Source: DASTGO01 sp035719045
GTDB lineage: Bacteria > Actinomycetota > Actinomycetes > Actinomycetales > Kineosporiaceae
Length of the DNA: 6,117 nt
Assembly: GCA_035719045.1 (NCBI GenBank)
Contig: DASTGO010000352.1
Location: 1 to 6,117, forward strand
Reading direction: 5' to 3'
Shown here in pieces: positions 1-4,999 of this stretch. Numbering within the stretch: position 1 is the first letter of the stretch; each line of letters opens with the position of its first letter. The notes beneath the pieces were generated by a model. It had not been told where the DNA came from and made no database searches. It worked only from the letters and a program-made list of their open reading frames with translations. The position numbers were made by a program, and so were the translations under genes.

Positions 1-1
1 C

Positions 2-721
2 AGCGGTGCCGGGGACGCCTTCACCGCGGCGACCACCCTGGCCGCCGCTGCCGGGGTGCCGTGGCCGCAGGCGGTCGCCCTGGGTCAGGCCGCCGCCGAT
101 GTGGTGGTTGCCGAGCCCGGTCCGACAACCTGCGACACCGCCGCGCTCGCCGCCCACCTCGGCGGATGGCCCGGGGAGGTCATCGGACTGCCCGAACTGG
201 AGGCGGCGGTGGCCGCGCACCGGGCGGCCGGGCGGCGGATCGTGTTCAGCAACGGTTGTTTCGACGTCCTGCACCGGGCGCATGTGGCCTGTCTGGAGGA
301 GGCGCGGCGGCTGGGGGACGTCCTCATCGTCGCGGTGAACTCCGACGCCGGTGTCCGGCGGCTGAAGGGTCCGGGCCGGCCGGTCAACCCGGCCGAGGAC
401 CGGGCGGCGGTGCTGGCCGCCCTCGCCTGCGTCGACCACACCACGGTCTTCGACGAGGACACCCCGGCCGAGCTGCTGCGCCGGCTGCGGCCCGACGTGT
501 ACGTCAAGGGCGGCGACTACACCCCGCAGATGCTCGCCGAGACGCCGGTGGTGGAGTCCTACGGCGGGCAGGTGCGGATCGTCCGCTACGTGCCCGGACA
601 CTCCACCACCGCGGTCATCGAGCGGATCCTCGCCCACCACCCCGCCGGTCCCGGACCGTCCGCCGTTCCCGCCGGTCCCGGACCGTCGACCGGTCAGCAG
701 CCCTCCGGTGCCGGCCCGTGA
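2..721 (+). CDS. hldE: Bifunctional D-beta-D-heptose 7-phosphate kinase / heptose 1-phosphate adenylyltransferase (HldE/RfaE type), 5'-truncated
   Basis: Only the last 239 residues are in the window; the start lies upstream. The fragment opens with SGAGDAFTAA, the second signature of PfkB sugar kinases (the GAGD motif carries the catalytic Asp), so the N-terminal kinase domain ends at about fragment residue 55. After a linker, residues 79-210 form a cytidylyltransferase-like nucleotidyltransferase domain: SNGCFDVLHRAH (83-94), VNSD, LKGPGRPVN, VKGGDYT and GHSTTAVIERI (199-209). In this family the kinase makes heptose 1,7-bisphosphate and the transferase makes ADP-heptose. The usual HxGH motif reads HRAH here. 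The last 25 or so residues are a Pro/Gly/Ser-rich tail with an in-frame repeat. The stop overlaps the GTG of the glycosyltransferase gene (GTGA), indicating coupled translation. That the product is ADP-heptose for a cell-surface glycan or a glycosylated metabolite is inferred; only family membership is visible. Confidence 0.88.
   Translation, partial: SGAGDAFTAATTLAAAAGVPWPQAVALGQAAADVVVAEPGPTTCDTAALAAHLGGWPGEVIGLPELEAAVAAHRAAGRRIVFSNGCFDVLHRAHVACLEEARRLGDVLIVAVNSDAGVRRLKGPGRPVNPAEDRAAVLAALACVDHTTVFDEDTPAELLRRLRPDVYVKGGDYTPQMLAETPVVESYGGQVRIVRYVPGHSTTAVIERILAHHPAGPGPSAVPAGPGPSTGQQPSGAGP
641..687 (+). repeat. Two copies of a 20-bp direct repeat in the hldE 3' end
   Basis: The 20 bases at 641-660 recur exactly at 668-687, a period of 27 bp, so the repeat stays in frame and produces two PAGPGPS segments in the C-terminal tail. 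It lies outside the catalytic domain and probably arose by slippage in a low-complexity stretch. Confidence 0.8.
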
Positions 722-1587
722 GCCGGCACGAGGGGGCCGCCGTCCCGGAGGTCGAGGTTCTGGTCACCACCCGCAACCGTCCGGTCGAGCTGGCCACCAC
801 CCTGGCCGGGCTGGCCGGCCAGCCCCTGGCCGGTCCCGCCTTCGCCGTGCTGGTCAGCGACCAGTCCGATCCGCAGTCCGCGCCCAGCTACGCCACCGCG
901 CCGGCCCGCAGCATGGCGCAGGCCCTGCGGCTGGCCGGCCGTCCGACCCGGTTCACCCGGCACCTGCCCCGGCGGGGGCTGGCGGAGCACCGGGGCTGGT
1001 TGTTGTCCCGCGCGACCGCGCGCTATGTGCTGTTCCTCGACGATGACGTCTGGCTGGAGCCCGGGGTGGTGGCCCGGCTGCACACCGCGATCCAGGCCCT
1101 GCGCTGCGGGCTGGTCGGTGCCGCTGTCACCGGCCTGTCCTATGCCGAGGACGTCCGCCCGCAGGAGCTGGAGCCGTTCGAGCCGCTCACCGGACCGCCG
1201 GAGCCGGAGACCATCACCCCAGCCTCCCCGGCCCGCCGCCGGTACACCCTGCACAATGCGGCGAACCCGCTGCACCTGGCCCGCAGGCTCGGCCTGGGCC
1301 GGGGTTCGCGCCGGTGGGTGCCGTATCGGATCGCCTGGGTCGGCGGCTGCGTGCTGTACGACCGGGCGGCCCTGCTCGACTGCGGCGGCTTCGACTTCGG
1401 CGTGGACCTGCCGCCCGACCACTGCGGGGAGGACGTCGCCGCGCAGTGGCGGGTGATGGCGCGCTACGGCGGGGCCGGAGTGCTGCCGAGCGGCGCGATC
1501 CACCTGGAGTCTGCGACCACGGTCACCGACCGGAGCAACGACCTGCCCGTACTGCTCGCCCGCCGCGAGGGCGCGACGCCCGGCTGA
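718..1587 (+). CDS. Glycosyltransferase family 2 (GT-A fold)
   Basis: The product is 289 residues. The N-terminus has the GT2 entry strand and motif VEVLVTTRNRP (12-22), where nucleotide-sugar binding begins. An acidic cluster, FLDDDVWLEPG (106-116), is the DXD-type metal/nucleotide-sugar site. WVGGCVLYDRAAL (207-219) and the acidic GED (237-239) match the acceptor-side region and likely catalytic base of GT2 enzymes. There is no signal peptide or clear membrane segment, so it is likely cytoplasmic or peripheral. The start chosen is GTG at 718, overlapping the hldE stop by 4 bp; the reading frame stays open far upstream, but that part is a shadow of hldE. Coupling to hldE suggests that it uses a heptose donor or builds the same glycan, which is inference. 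Donor and acceptor cannot be read from sequence. Confidence 0.88.
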   Translation: MSRHEGAAVPEVEVLVTTRNRPVELATTLAGLAGQPLAGPAFAVLVSDQSDPQSAPSYATAPARSMAQALRLAGRPTRFTRHLPRRGLAEHRGWLLSRATARYVLFLDDDVWLEPGVVARLHTAIQALRCGLVGAAVTGLSYAEDVRPQELEPFEPLTGPPEPETITPASPARRRYTLHNAANPLHLARRLGLGRGSRRWVPYRIAWVGGCVLYDRAALLDCGGFDFGVDLPPDHCGEDVAAQWRVMARYGGAGVLPSGAIHLESATTVTDRSNDLPVLLARREGATPG

Positions 1588-1655
1588 CGCCGTCGCGCCT
1601 GGTCCCGCCGTCGCCTGGTCCCGCCGTCGCCTGGTCCCGCCGTCGCGCCTGGACC
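1588..1655. repeat. Four-copy GC-rich tandem repeat between convergent genes
   Basis: Directly after the glycosyltransferase stop are four head-to-tail units of cgccgtcgcctggtcc, with lengths 18, 16, 16 and 18 bp (1588-1605, 1606-1621, 1622-1637, 1638-1655). The outer two carry an extra GC and the last has an A for a T. The units are not self-complementary, so they are not themselves a terminator. No function is evident. Confidence 0.85.
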
Positions 1656-1668
1656 GGCCCGGGAGGCG

Positions 1669-1683
1669 CGGCGGAGCCCGCCG
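1669..1683. terminator. Possible short bidirectional hairpin between convergent genes
   Basis: CGGCGG-agc-CCGCCG is a perfect 6-bp stem with a 3-nt loop, 17 bp past the regulator stop and 81 bp past the glycosyltransferase stop. There is no T tract on either side. In such GC-rich DNA a 6-bp stem can easily occur by chance; the placement between convergent genes is the only support. Confidence 0.25.
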
Positions 1684-1700
1684 GACCCGGCCCCGAGGCC

Positions 1701-3125
1701 TCAGCTACGGGCGCCGAGCCGCTGCGCCGCCGGAGCCGGTCCGCCGTCCGCGGTGTCGGTGGTGGACATTGTCGCCGGCGTCCCCGGTGACCGGGCGGGC
1801 GCGCCCGCCCGGTCCCGGCTGCCGCCCGGCAGGGCTGGTGCCCGGACCCCGGCGACGTCCAGGGCCCGCCGGTAGGCGGTCAGCGCCTCGTCGGCCTTCC
1901 CCGCCCGGACCAGCCGGTCGGCCAGTTCCCGCCACATCGCGGCGGCCGCCCGGGTCTGCGGGCAGCGCTGCAGGGCCTGGTCCGCGGCCAGGTACGCGGC
2001 CATCGCCTCCTGGTCGCGGCCCTGCAGGGTGAGCGCGTCGCCGAGGCTGAGGTGGGCCTGGGCGTGCTCCGGGCGGTCCTCCGCGGCCAGGGTGACCACG
2101 GCCTGCCGGGCGTAGTCCTCCGCCGCCACCGGCTCGCCGAGGGCGAGGGCCGCCAGCGCCCGGGTCCCCTCCCAGAAGCCGAGGTCCGCCGAGGCGGCGA
2201 AGTCCTTGAGCACCGGCAGGGCCAGGTCCAGCAGGCCGACCGCCTGCCCGGCCCGCGAGGAGTCGATCTCGAGCAGGAAGTACGCGCAGGTGGTGTAGAG
2301 CAGGCCGAGGTCCCGGGACGGGTGCTGCTCCGACAGCAGGGCGACGGCGCGCTCGCTGAGCTGCACCGCCTCGGTCAGGCGTCCCTGTGCCTCCTCGACC
2401 AGGGCGGCGTTCCAGTACAGCGCGGCCTGCCCGGCGGTGCTGCCCCGGCGCTCGGCCCGCTCGATCAACCCGGACGCCCATGCGGCGGCGTGGACGAGGT
2501 CGCCGATCTGGTAGTAGGCGTCCAGCAGGGTGGCGGCCGCACGGAGGAACTCGTCGGTGTCCTCCAGGCCCTGCTCCGACATCACCCGCAGCGCGGATTC
2601 GCCGTGCCGGATCGCCGCCTGCAGGTCGCCGGCGTCGATATAGAAGCGGGTCAGCCGCAGTCCGACCGTGGCCAGCGGCAGGTGGCTGGCCCGGGCCACG
2701 CACCGCTCGTACAGCGGCAGGGTGGTCTCGATCGCGGCCCGGTAGTCGGCACCCCGCCAGTAGGCCTCACTGAGCAGCATCCGCACCTCGTCGGTGAGGC
2801 CGCGGTCGGTGAGGATCTGTGGCAGGAGCTCCTCCAGCCGGCCGCGGGCGTCGGTGATCTCCCCGTTGGCCATCGCGAGCCTGGCGTAGGCGATCTCCAG
2901 CTGGGCCCGCTGCGCCTGCTCCCGGGTGACCGGGTCCACCAGATCCCCGACCATGCAGCCGAGCCGCTCGGCGATGATCTGGACGGCCTCGGCGCTGGGC
3001 TGCCGCTTGCCCGCCTCCAGCAGGGAGATGTAGCTGGGGGACAGCTGCTCCCCGGCCAGCTCGACCTGCGAGATGCCTGCCGTACGCCGGAGCTCGCGCA
3101 GCCGCTCACCGAAACCTGGGTTCAT
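1701..3125 (-). CDS. XRE-family HTH transcriptional regulator with TPR-type C-terminal domain (candidate peptide receptor)
   Basis: The product is 474 residues from the chosen start. Residues 6-62 are a Cro/C1-type helix-turn-helix: FGERLRELRRTAGISQVEL, then SPSYISLLEAGKRQPS (29-44), then AVQIIAERLG. Residues of about 70-435 are helical with TPR-like pairs, clearest in the C-terminal half, for example HLSLGDALTLQGRDQEAMAAY and LADRLVRAGKADEALTAYRRAL. The last 35 or so residues are Pro/Ala/Gly-rich and probably disordered. No signal peptide or membrane segment is seen, so it is a cytoplasmic DNA-binding protein. The start is ATG 3125 because ggggagg lies 8 nt upstream and the HTH begins right after it; ATG 3161 would add 12 residues with a poorer ribosome site. 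HTH-TPR proteins include the RRNPP receptors (PlcR, PrgX, Rgg), whose TPRs bind short imported peptides. The divergent small secreted-peptide gene makes that role plausible here, though unproven; some XRE-TPR regulators sense other ligands or partners. Confidence 0.9.
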   Translation of the reverse strand: MNPGFGERLRELRRTAGISQVELAGEQLSPSYISLLEAGKRQPSAEAVQIIAERLGCMVGDLVDPVTREQAQRAQLEIAYARLAMANGEITDARGRLEELLPQILTDRGLTDEVRMLLSEAYWRGADYRAAIETTLPLYERCVARASHLPLATVGLRLTRFYIDAGDLQAAIRHGESALRVMSEQGLEDTDEFLRAAATLLDAYYQIGDLVHAAAWASGLIERAERRGSTAGQAALYWNAALVEEAQGRLTEAVQLSERAVALLSEQHPSRDLGLLYTTCAYFLLEIDSSRAGQAVGLLDLALPVLKDFAASADLGFWEGTRALAALALGEPVAAEDYARQAVVTLAAEDRPEHAQAHLSLGDALTLQGRDQEAMAAYLAADQALQRCPQTRAAAAMWRELADRLVRAGKADEALTAYRRALDVAGVRAPALPGGSRDRAGAPARSPGTPATMSTTDTADGGPAPAAQRLGARS

Positions 3126-3205
3126 GACCTCCGCCTCCCCGGTCACCGGCGAAACGACCATCGATCACGGGTACCTCAGCCACGCGAGGTCTGTCACGAT
3201 CGGGT

Positions 3206-3220
3206 TTGACTTTCAGTCAA
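3206..3220. promoter_or_regulatory. Palindrome TTGACT-TTC-AGTCAA, candidate operator in the divergent intergenic region
   Basis: This is a perfect 6-bp inverted repeat with a 3-nt centre, lying between the divergent regulator and small-peptide genes. It ends 12 nt before the small gene's ribosome site and 25 nt before its ATG. Allowing one bulged T, the flanking GGG/CCC (3202-3204, 3221-3223) extends it to a 9-bp stem, so it might instead act as an RNA hairpin. Its size suits a dimeric XRE protein. No convincing -35/-10 pair could be assigned to either gene. That the neighbouring regulator binds here is inference. Confidence 0.45.
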
Positions 3221-3232
3221 CCCTCATGTGAC

Positions 3233-3238
3233 AAGGAG
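3233..3238 (+). promoter_or_regulatory. Strong ribosome binding site (AAGGAG) of the small-peptide gene
   Basis: AAGGAG is placed 7 nt before ATG 3246, close to ideal complementarity and spacing for 16S rRNA. It is the main evidence that the 48-codon reading frame is translated and that this ATG is its start. Confidence 0.8.
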
Positions 3239-3245
3239 AACCGCC

Positions 3246-3392
3246 ATGTCGGGTACCCGGATCTGCTCCGTTTTCGCCGTTCTTGCCGCCGTCGTCCTGT
3301 CGGTCAGTGGTACTGCTGCCTCCACTGCCGCCTCCGCCACCCTGCCGACGACCGTGCGCCCGATGATGGGCTGCTGTTTCGTCGCAATCTGA
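3246..3392 (+). CDS. Small secreted peptide precursor, 48 aa (candidate signalling pheromone)
   Basis: The reading frame gives MSGTR, then a hydrophobic stretch ICSVFAVLAAVVLSVSG (6-22), then TAASTAASA (23-31), and ends in TLPTTVRPMMGCCFVAI (32-48). This is a signal peptide with a basic n-region, hydrophobic core and Ala-rich c-region with an AxA-type cleavage site (A29-S30-A31). It leaves only about 17 residues, with a hydrophobic C-terminus and vicinal cysteines at 43-44. Cys7 is too near the start for a lipobox. The AAGGAG site, signal-peptide architecture and GC-rich codon ends support a real gene despite its size. It sits divergently from the XRE-TPR regulator, as pheromone precursors commonly sit beside RRNPP receptors, so a secreted, processed and re-imported signal is the favoured inference. 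Alternatives are a small secreted or antimicrobial peptide. No modification or export enzyme is adjacent. I recognise no named homologue. Confidence 0.72.
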   Translation: MSGTRICSVFAVLAAVVLSVSGTAASTAASATLPTTVRPMMGCCFVAI

Positions 3393-3480
3393 TGACCTGC
3401 GGTATCCCGTGACAGAGGGGCCGGCCGCTGCCGCCTCCCGGGGTGGCGATCACGGGTCGGTTGCCTGGGCACGGGAGTCT

Positions 3481-3511
3481 GCGGAGGGAGGCTGGACGAG
3501 CTTTCCTCCGC
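3481..3511 (+). terminator. 13-bp hairpin downstream of the small-peptide gene, possible terminator or structured 3' end
   Basis: Bases 3481-3493 pair with 3499-3511 around a 5-nt loop (ggacg): 11 Watson-Crick pairs and two G-U pairs (3488-3504, 3490-3502). Read on the minus strand, those two pairs become C-A mismatches, so the fold favours a plus-strand transcript. It lies 88 nt past the peptide stop. No U tract follows, so classical intrinsic termination is uncertain, though many actinobacterial terminators lack one. Confidence 0.4.
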
Positions 3512-3807
3512 CGTGCTGCCACAGATCGCATCGGGGCGGGGTGCGTGACCACGCTCCGACGCCTAACTGTAGTCAGAGATCGACTGACCGCACAGTCAAT
3601 CCCGCCGTGACCCGCAGTCGGGGTCAGCTTCCACCCGGATGGGGTAGCGGGCAGGGCCGGTGACCGGGTCCTGCGAAGGTGCTGGAGGTGCGTCGCCCGG
3701 GTGGTGGGGACGGGAACCTGTACCGGTGGTCCGGTGTGTCGCCGGGACCGCCCCGGGGGTGGGCCGGGGCGGATTCCGGGCCGGTGCGACGCGGCGGCGG
3801 GATCGGA

Positions 3808-3837
3808 TTTCCGGCGACGGCGCCGGACGTGTACTCT
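3808..3837 (+). promoter_or_regulatory. Possible promoter of the tRNA-Thr/tRNA-Met unit
   Basis: TACTCT (3832-3837) is a plausible -10 element preceded, with an 18-bp spacer, by a weak -35 candidate TTTCCG (3808-3813). It would start RNA about 40 nt before the tRNA-Thr 5' end. The -35 match is poor, so this is tentative. Confidence 0.3.
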
Positions 3838-3881
3838 GACTCACCGTTGCACCGCGCACCAAACGGATGTGCAGTGACAGC

Positions 3882-3954
3882 GCCCCGATAGCTCAGTCGG
3901 CAGAGCGTCTCCATGGTAAGGAGAAGGTCTAGGGTTCGATTCCCTATCGGGGCT
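3882..3954 (+). tRNA. tRNA-Thr (anticodon GGT)
   Basis: The full cloverleaf is readable. The acceptor GCCCCGA pairs with TCGGGGC (3947-3953), followed by discriminator T. The D stem is GCTC/GAGC. The anticodon stem TCTCC/GGAGA closes the loop ATGGTAA, with anticodon GGT at 3915-3917. The T arm is TAGGG-TTCGATT-CCCTA. The anticodon reads ACC/ACU threonine codons. CCA is not encoded and must be added after transcription. It is first in the tRNA-Thr, tRNA-Met, rpmG order known from many actinobacteria. Confidence 0.96.
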
Positions 3955-3999
3955 CCGTCGGTTCGTCCCCCCGCTCGCTCGGGTGACCGAGCCGGCAGT

Positions 4000-4075
4000 G
4001 GCGGAGTAGCTCAGTCGGTAGAGCAAGCGGCTCATAATCGCTGTGTCGCCGGTTCAAGTCCGGCCTCCGCTACCA
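4000..4075 (+). tRNA. tRNA-Met (anticodon CAT), elongator type
   Basis: The acceptor GGCGGAG (4000-4006) pairs with CTCCGCT (4065-4071), with G1-U72 as a wobble. Discriminator A is followed by an encoded CCA (4073-4075). The D stem is GCTC/GAGC, the anticodon stem AGCGG/TCGCT with loop CTCATAA (anticodon 4033-4035), and the T arm GCCGG-TTCAAGT-CCGGC. The anticodon stem lacks the three G-C pairs of initiator tRNA, so this is not fMet. A CAT anticodon could also belong to lysidine-modified tRNA-Ile, but the place after tRNA-Thr and before rpmG matches elongator Met. It encodes CCA, whereas the tRNA-Thr 45 bp upstream does not. Confidence 0.93.
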
Positions 4076-4220
4076 GGCCCGCAGCGGGACGGGGTTGATC
4101 GGTTCGACCATACGGCCGGTCATCACGTACCTTTGCGTGCTGCATTGGCGTGCCCGCCCGCGGGTGCGTGATGAACCGCTCGCCTGCAACCCGAGCCCGA
4201 CCCGGAGAGAAGGCTGCACC

Positions 4221-4391
4221 GTGGCCAGCAAGACCCAGGACATCCGCCCCAAGATCACGATGGCGTGCACGGAGTGCAAGGAGCGGAACTACATCACCAA
4301 GAAGAACCGCCGCAACGACCCCGACCGGATGGAACTGGCGAAGTTCTGCCCGCGGTGCGGCAAGCACACCGCGCACCGCGAGACTCGCTGA
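4221..4391 (+). CDS. rpmG: 50S ribosomal protein bL33 (L33), zinc-ribbon C+ form
   Basis: The product is 56 residues, the normal length of L33, a small protein of the large ribosomal subunit near the E site. Diagnostic features are a basic N-terminus (ASKTQDIRPKITMACTECK), YITKKNRRNDPDRMELAKFCP and a C-terminal CGKHTAHRETR. Two CxxC pairs (C16/C19 and C43/C46) make the zinc-binding C+ version; actinobacteria often also carry a cysteine-free paralogue induced on zinc starvation. The start is GTG 4221, with purine-rich ggagagaagg upstream; the frame is open to 4095, but that extension shows no L33 similarity. A weak TTCGAC/TACCTT pair (4103-4133) could be a promoter, or the gene may be read through from the tRNAs. 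A strong terminator follows. Confidence 0.97.
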   Translation: MASKTQDIRPKITMACTECKERNYITKKNRRNDPDRMELAKFCPRCGKHTAHRETR

Positions 4392-4410
4392 GCGCGCGTC
4401 GTCCGATCTG

Positions 4411-4447
4411 ACAGCGACCGCCCATGTCCGGGCGGTCGCTGTGCTTT
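4411..4447 (+). terminator. Intrinsic terminator after rpmG
   Basis: A perfect 13-bp stem ACAGCGACCGCCC / GGGCGGTCGCTGT (4411-4423, 4430-4442) has a 6-nt loop (atgtcc), is followed by gcttt, and starts 19 nt past the rpmG stop. It separates the tRNA-rpmG unit from hadAB. Confidence 0.88.
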
Positions 4448-4549
4448 GCGCCCGTGCACCGGGCGCGCCGCCGTGCCCCCTCCGACGTGCCCGTCCGGTG
4501 CCGGACTCGGTAGCGTCGGGGCAACGTCGTCAGTCGGGAGGGTCATCGG

Positions 4550-4999
4550 ATGGGCGTCAACCCCGAGATCGCCGGCCGGGTGTACCCGCCGTCGCCGTTC
4601 TACGAGGTCGGTAGGGAGAAGATCCGGGAGTTCGCCGAGGCCATCGGCAGCACTGATCCCGCCCACACCGACCCCGCAGCGGCCCGGGCCCTCGGCCACC
4701 GGGACGTGATCGCCCCTCCGACCTTTGCGGTGATCATCGCCCAGCGCAGCGAGGCCCAGGTGATCAACGACCCGCAGGCGGGGATCGACTTCTCCCGGGT
4801 GGTGCACGGTGAGGAGCGTTTCACCCACCACCGGCCGATCACCGGAGGGGACCGCCTGGTCGCCACCCTGCACGTGGACTCCGTCCGCGAGGCCGGCGGG
4901 CATGCCATGGTGACCACCCGGGTGGAGATCGCCGAGGAGTCTGGCGAACCGGTCAGCAGCGTCGTGTCGACTCTCGTGGTGCGGGGTGAGAGCAAGTGA
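4550..4999 (+). CDS. hadA: (3R)-hydroxyacyl-ACP dehydratase subunit HadA-like (MaoC N-terminal-type hot-dog protein)
   Basis: The product is 149 residues, the usual length for the family. It begins after GGGAGGG (4536-4542), 7 nt before ATG 4550. The N-terminal YEVGREKIREFAEAIGSTDPAH and the middle APPTFAVII, FTHHRPITGGDRL and VDSVREAGGHAM are typical of the FAS1-like dehydratase / UPF0336 group. The hydratase-2 Asp/His catalytic motif is absent, as expected for HadA, which in mycobacteria contributes substrate binding to the HadAB heterodimer while HadB carries the catalytic residues. Its stop overlaps the hadB GTG (GTGA), consistent with a one-to-one complex. In mycolate makers HadAB acts in FAS-II elongation; in other actinobacteria the acyl substrate is less defined. 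A weak -10-like TAGCGT at 4511-4516 might belong to its promoter. Confidence 0.85.
   Translation: MGVNPEIAGRVYPPSPFYEVGREKIREFAEAIGSTDPAHTDPAAARALGHRDVIAPPTFAVIIAQRSEAQVINDPQAGIDFSRVVHGEERFTHHRPITGGDRLVATLHVDSVREAGGHAMVTTRVEIAEESGEPVSSVVSTLVVRGESK

Larger units (their letters stand above)
3393..3881. other. 489-bp intergenic region without a convincing gene
   Basis: Open frames on both strands here lack ribosome sites, have low-complexity Arg/Gly/Pro composition and resemble no family; some run into the tRNA. What can be seen is a 13-bp hairpin (3481-3511), a group of GTCAG/CTGAC-type inverted repeats (3571-3599), a TGACCC/GGGTCA hairpin (3608-3626), a 10-bp hairpin with one bulge (3651-3674), and a possible tRNA promoter near 3808-3837. 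A non-coding RNA cannot be excluded. Confidence 0.6.

Noticed and set aside
61..717. Upstream open extension of the glycosyltransferase frame (508 residues from 61)
   Set aside because: It overlaps the motif-rich hldE frame entirely, is Arg/Gly/Pro low complexity before 718, and the GT2 fold begins at residue 12 after GTG 718.
3126..3161. ATG 3161 as the start of the XRE-TPR regulator
   Set aside because: It adds 12 residues before the HTH with a weaker, more distant ribosome site; ATG 3125 has GGGGAGG at good spacing. The longer form is not excluded.
3206..3232. TTGACT as a -35 box for the peptide gene
   Set aside because: No acceptable -10 lies 16-18 bp downstream, and the resulting start site would leave the ribosome binding site out of the transcript.
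3206..3412. 68-aa reading frame overlapping the peptide gene
   Set aside because: It lacks a ribosome site, has an Arg-rich shadow composition, and overlaps the better-supported signal-peptide frame from 3246.
3409..3663. 84-aa reading frame starting at GTG 3409
   Set aside because: There is no upstream ribosome site, the composition is mixed and low-complexity without a recognisable domain, and it spans the hairpin at 3481-3511.
3651..3674. 10-bp bulged hairpin as a terminator or RNA gene
   Set aside because: It has no T tract and no gene directly upstream; such stems are common in GC-rich DNA, so it is listed only within the intergenic entry.
4000..4075. CAT tRNA as initiator tRNA-fMet or tRNA-Ile2
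   Set aside because: The anticodon stem lacks the initiator G-C triplet, and the position between tRNA-Thr and rpmG matches elongator Met. Ile2 remains a minor possibility.
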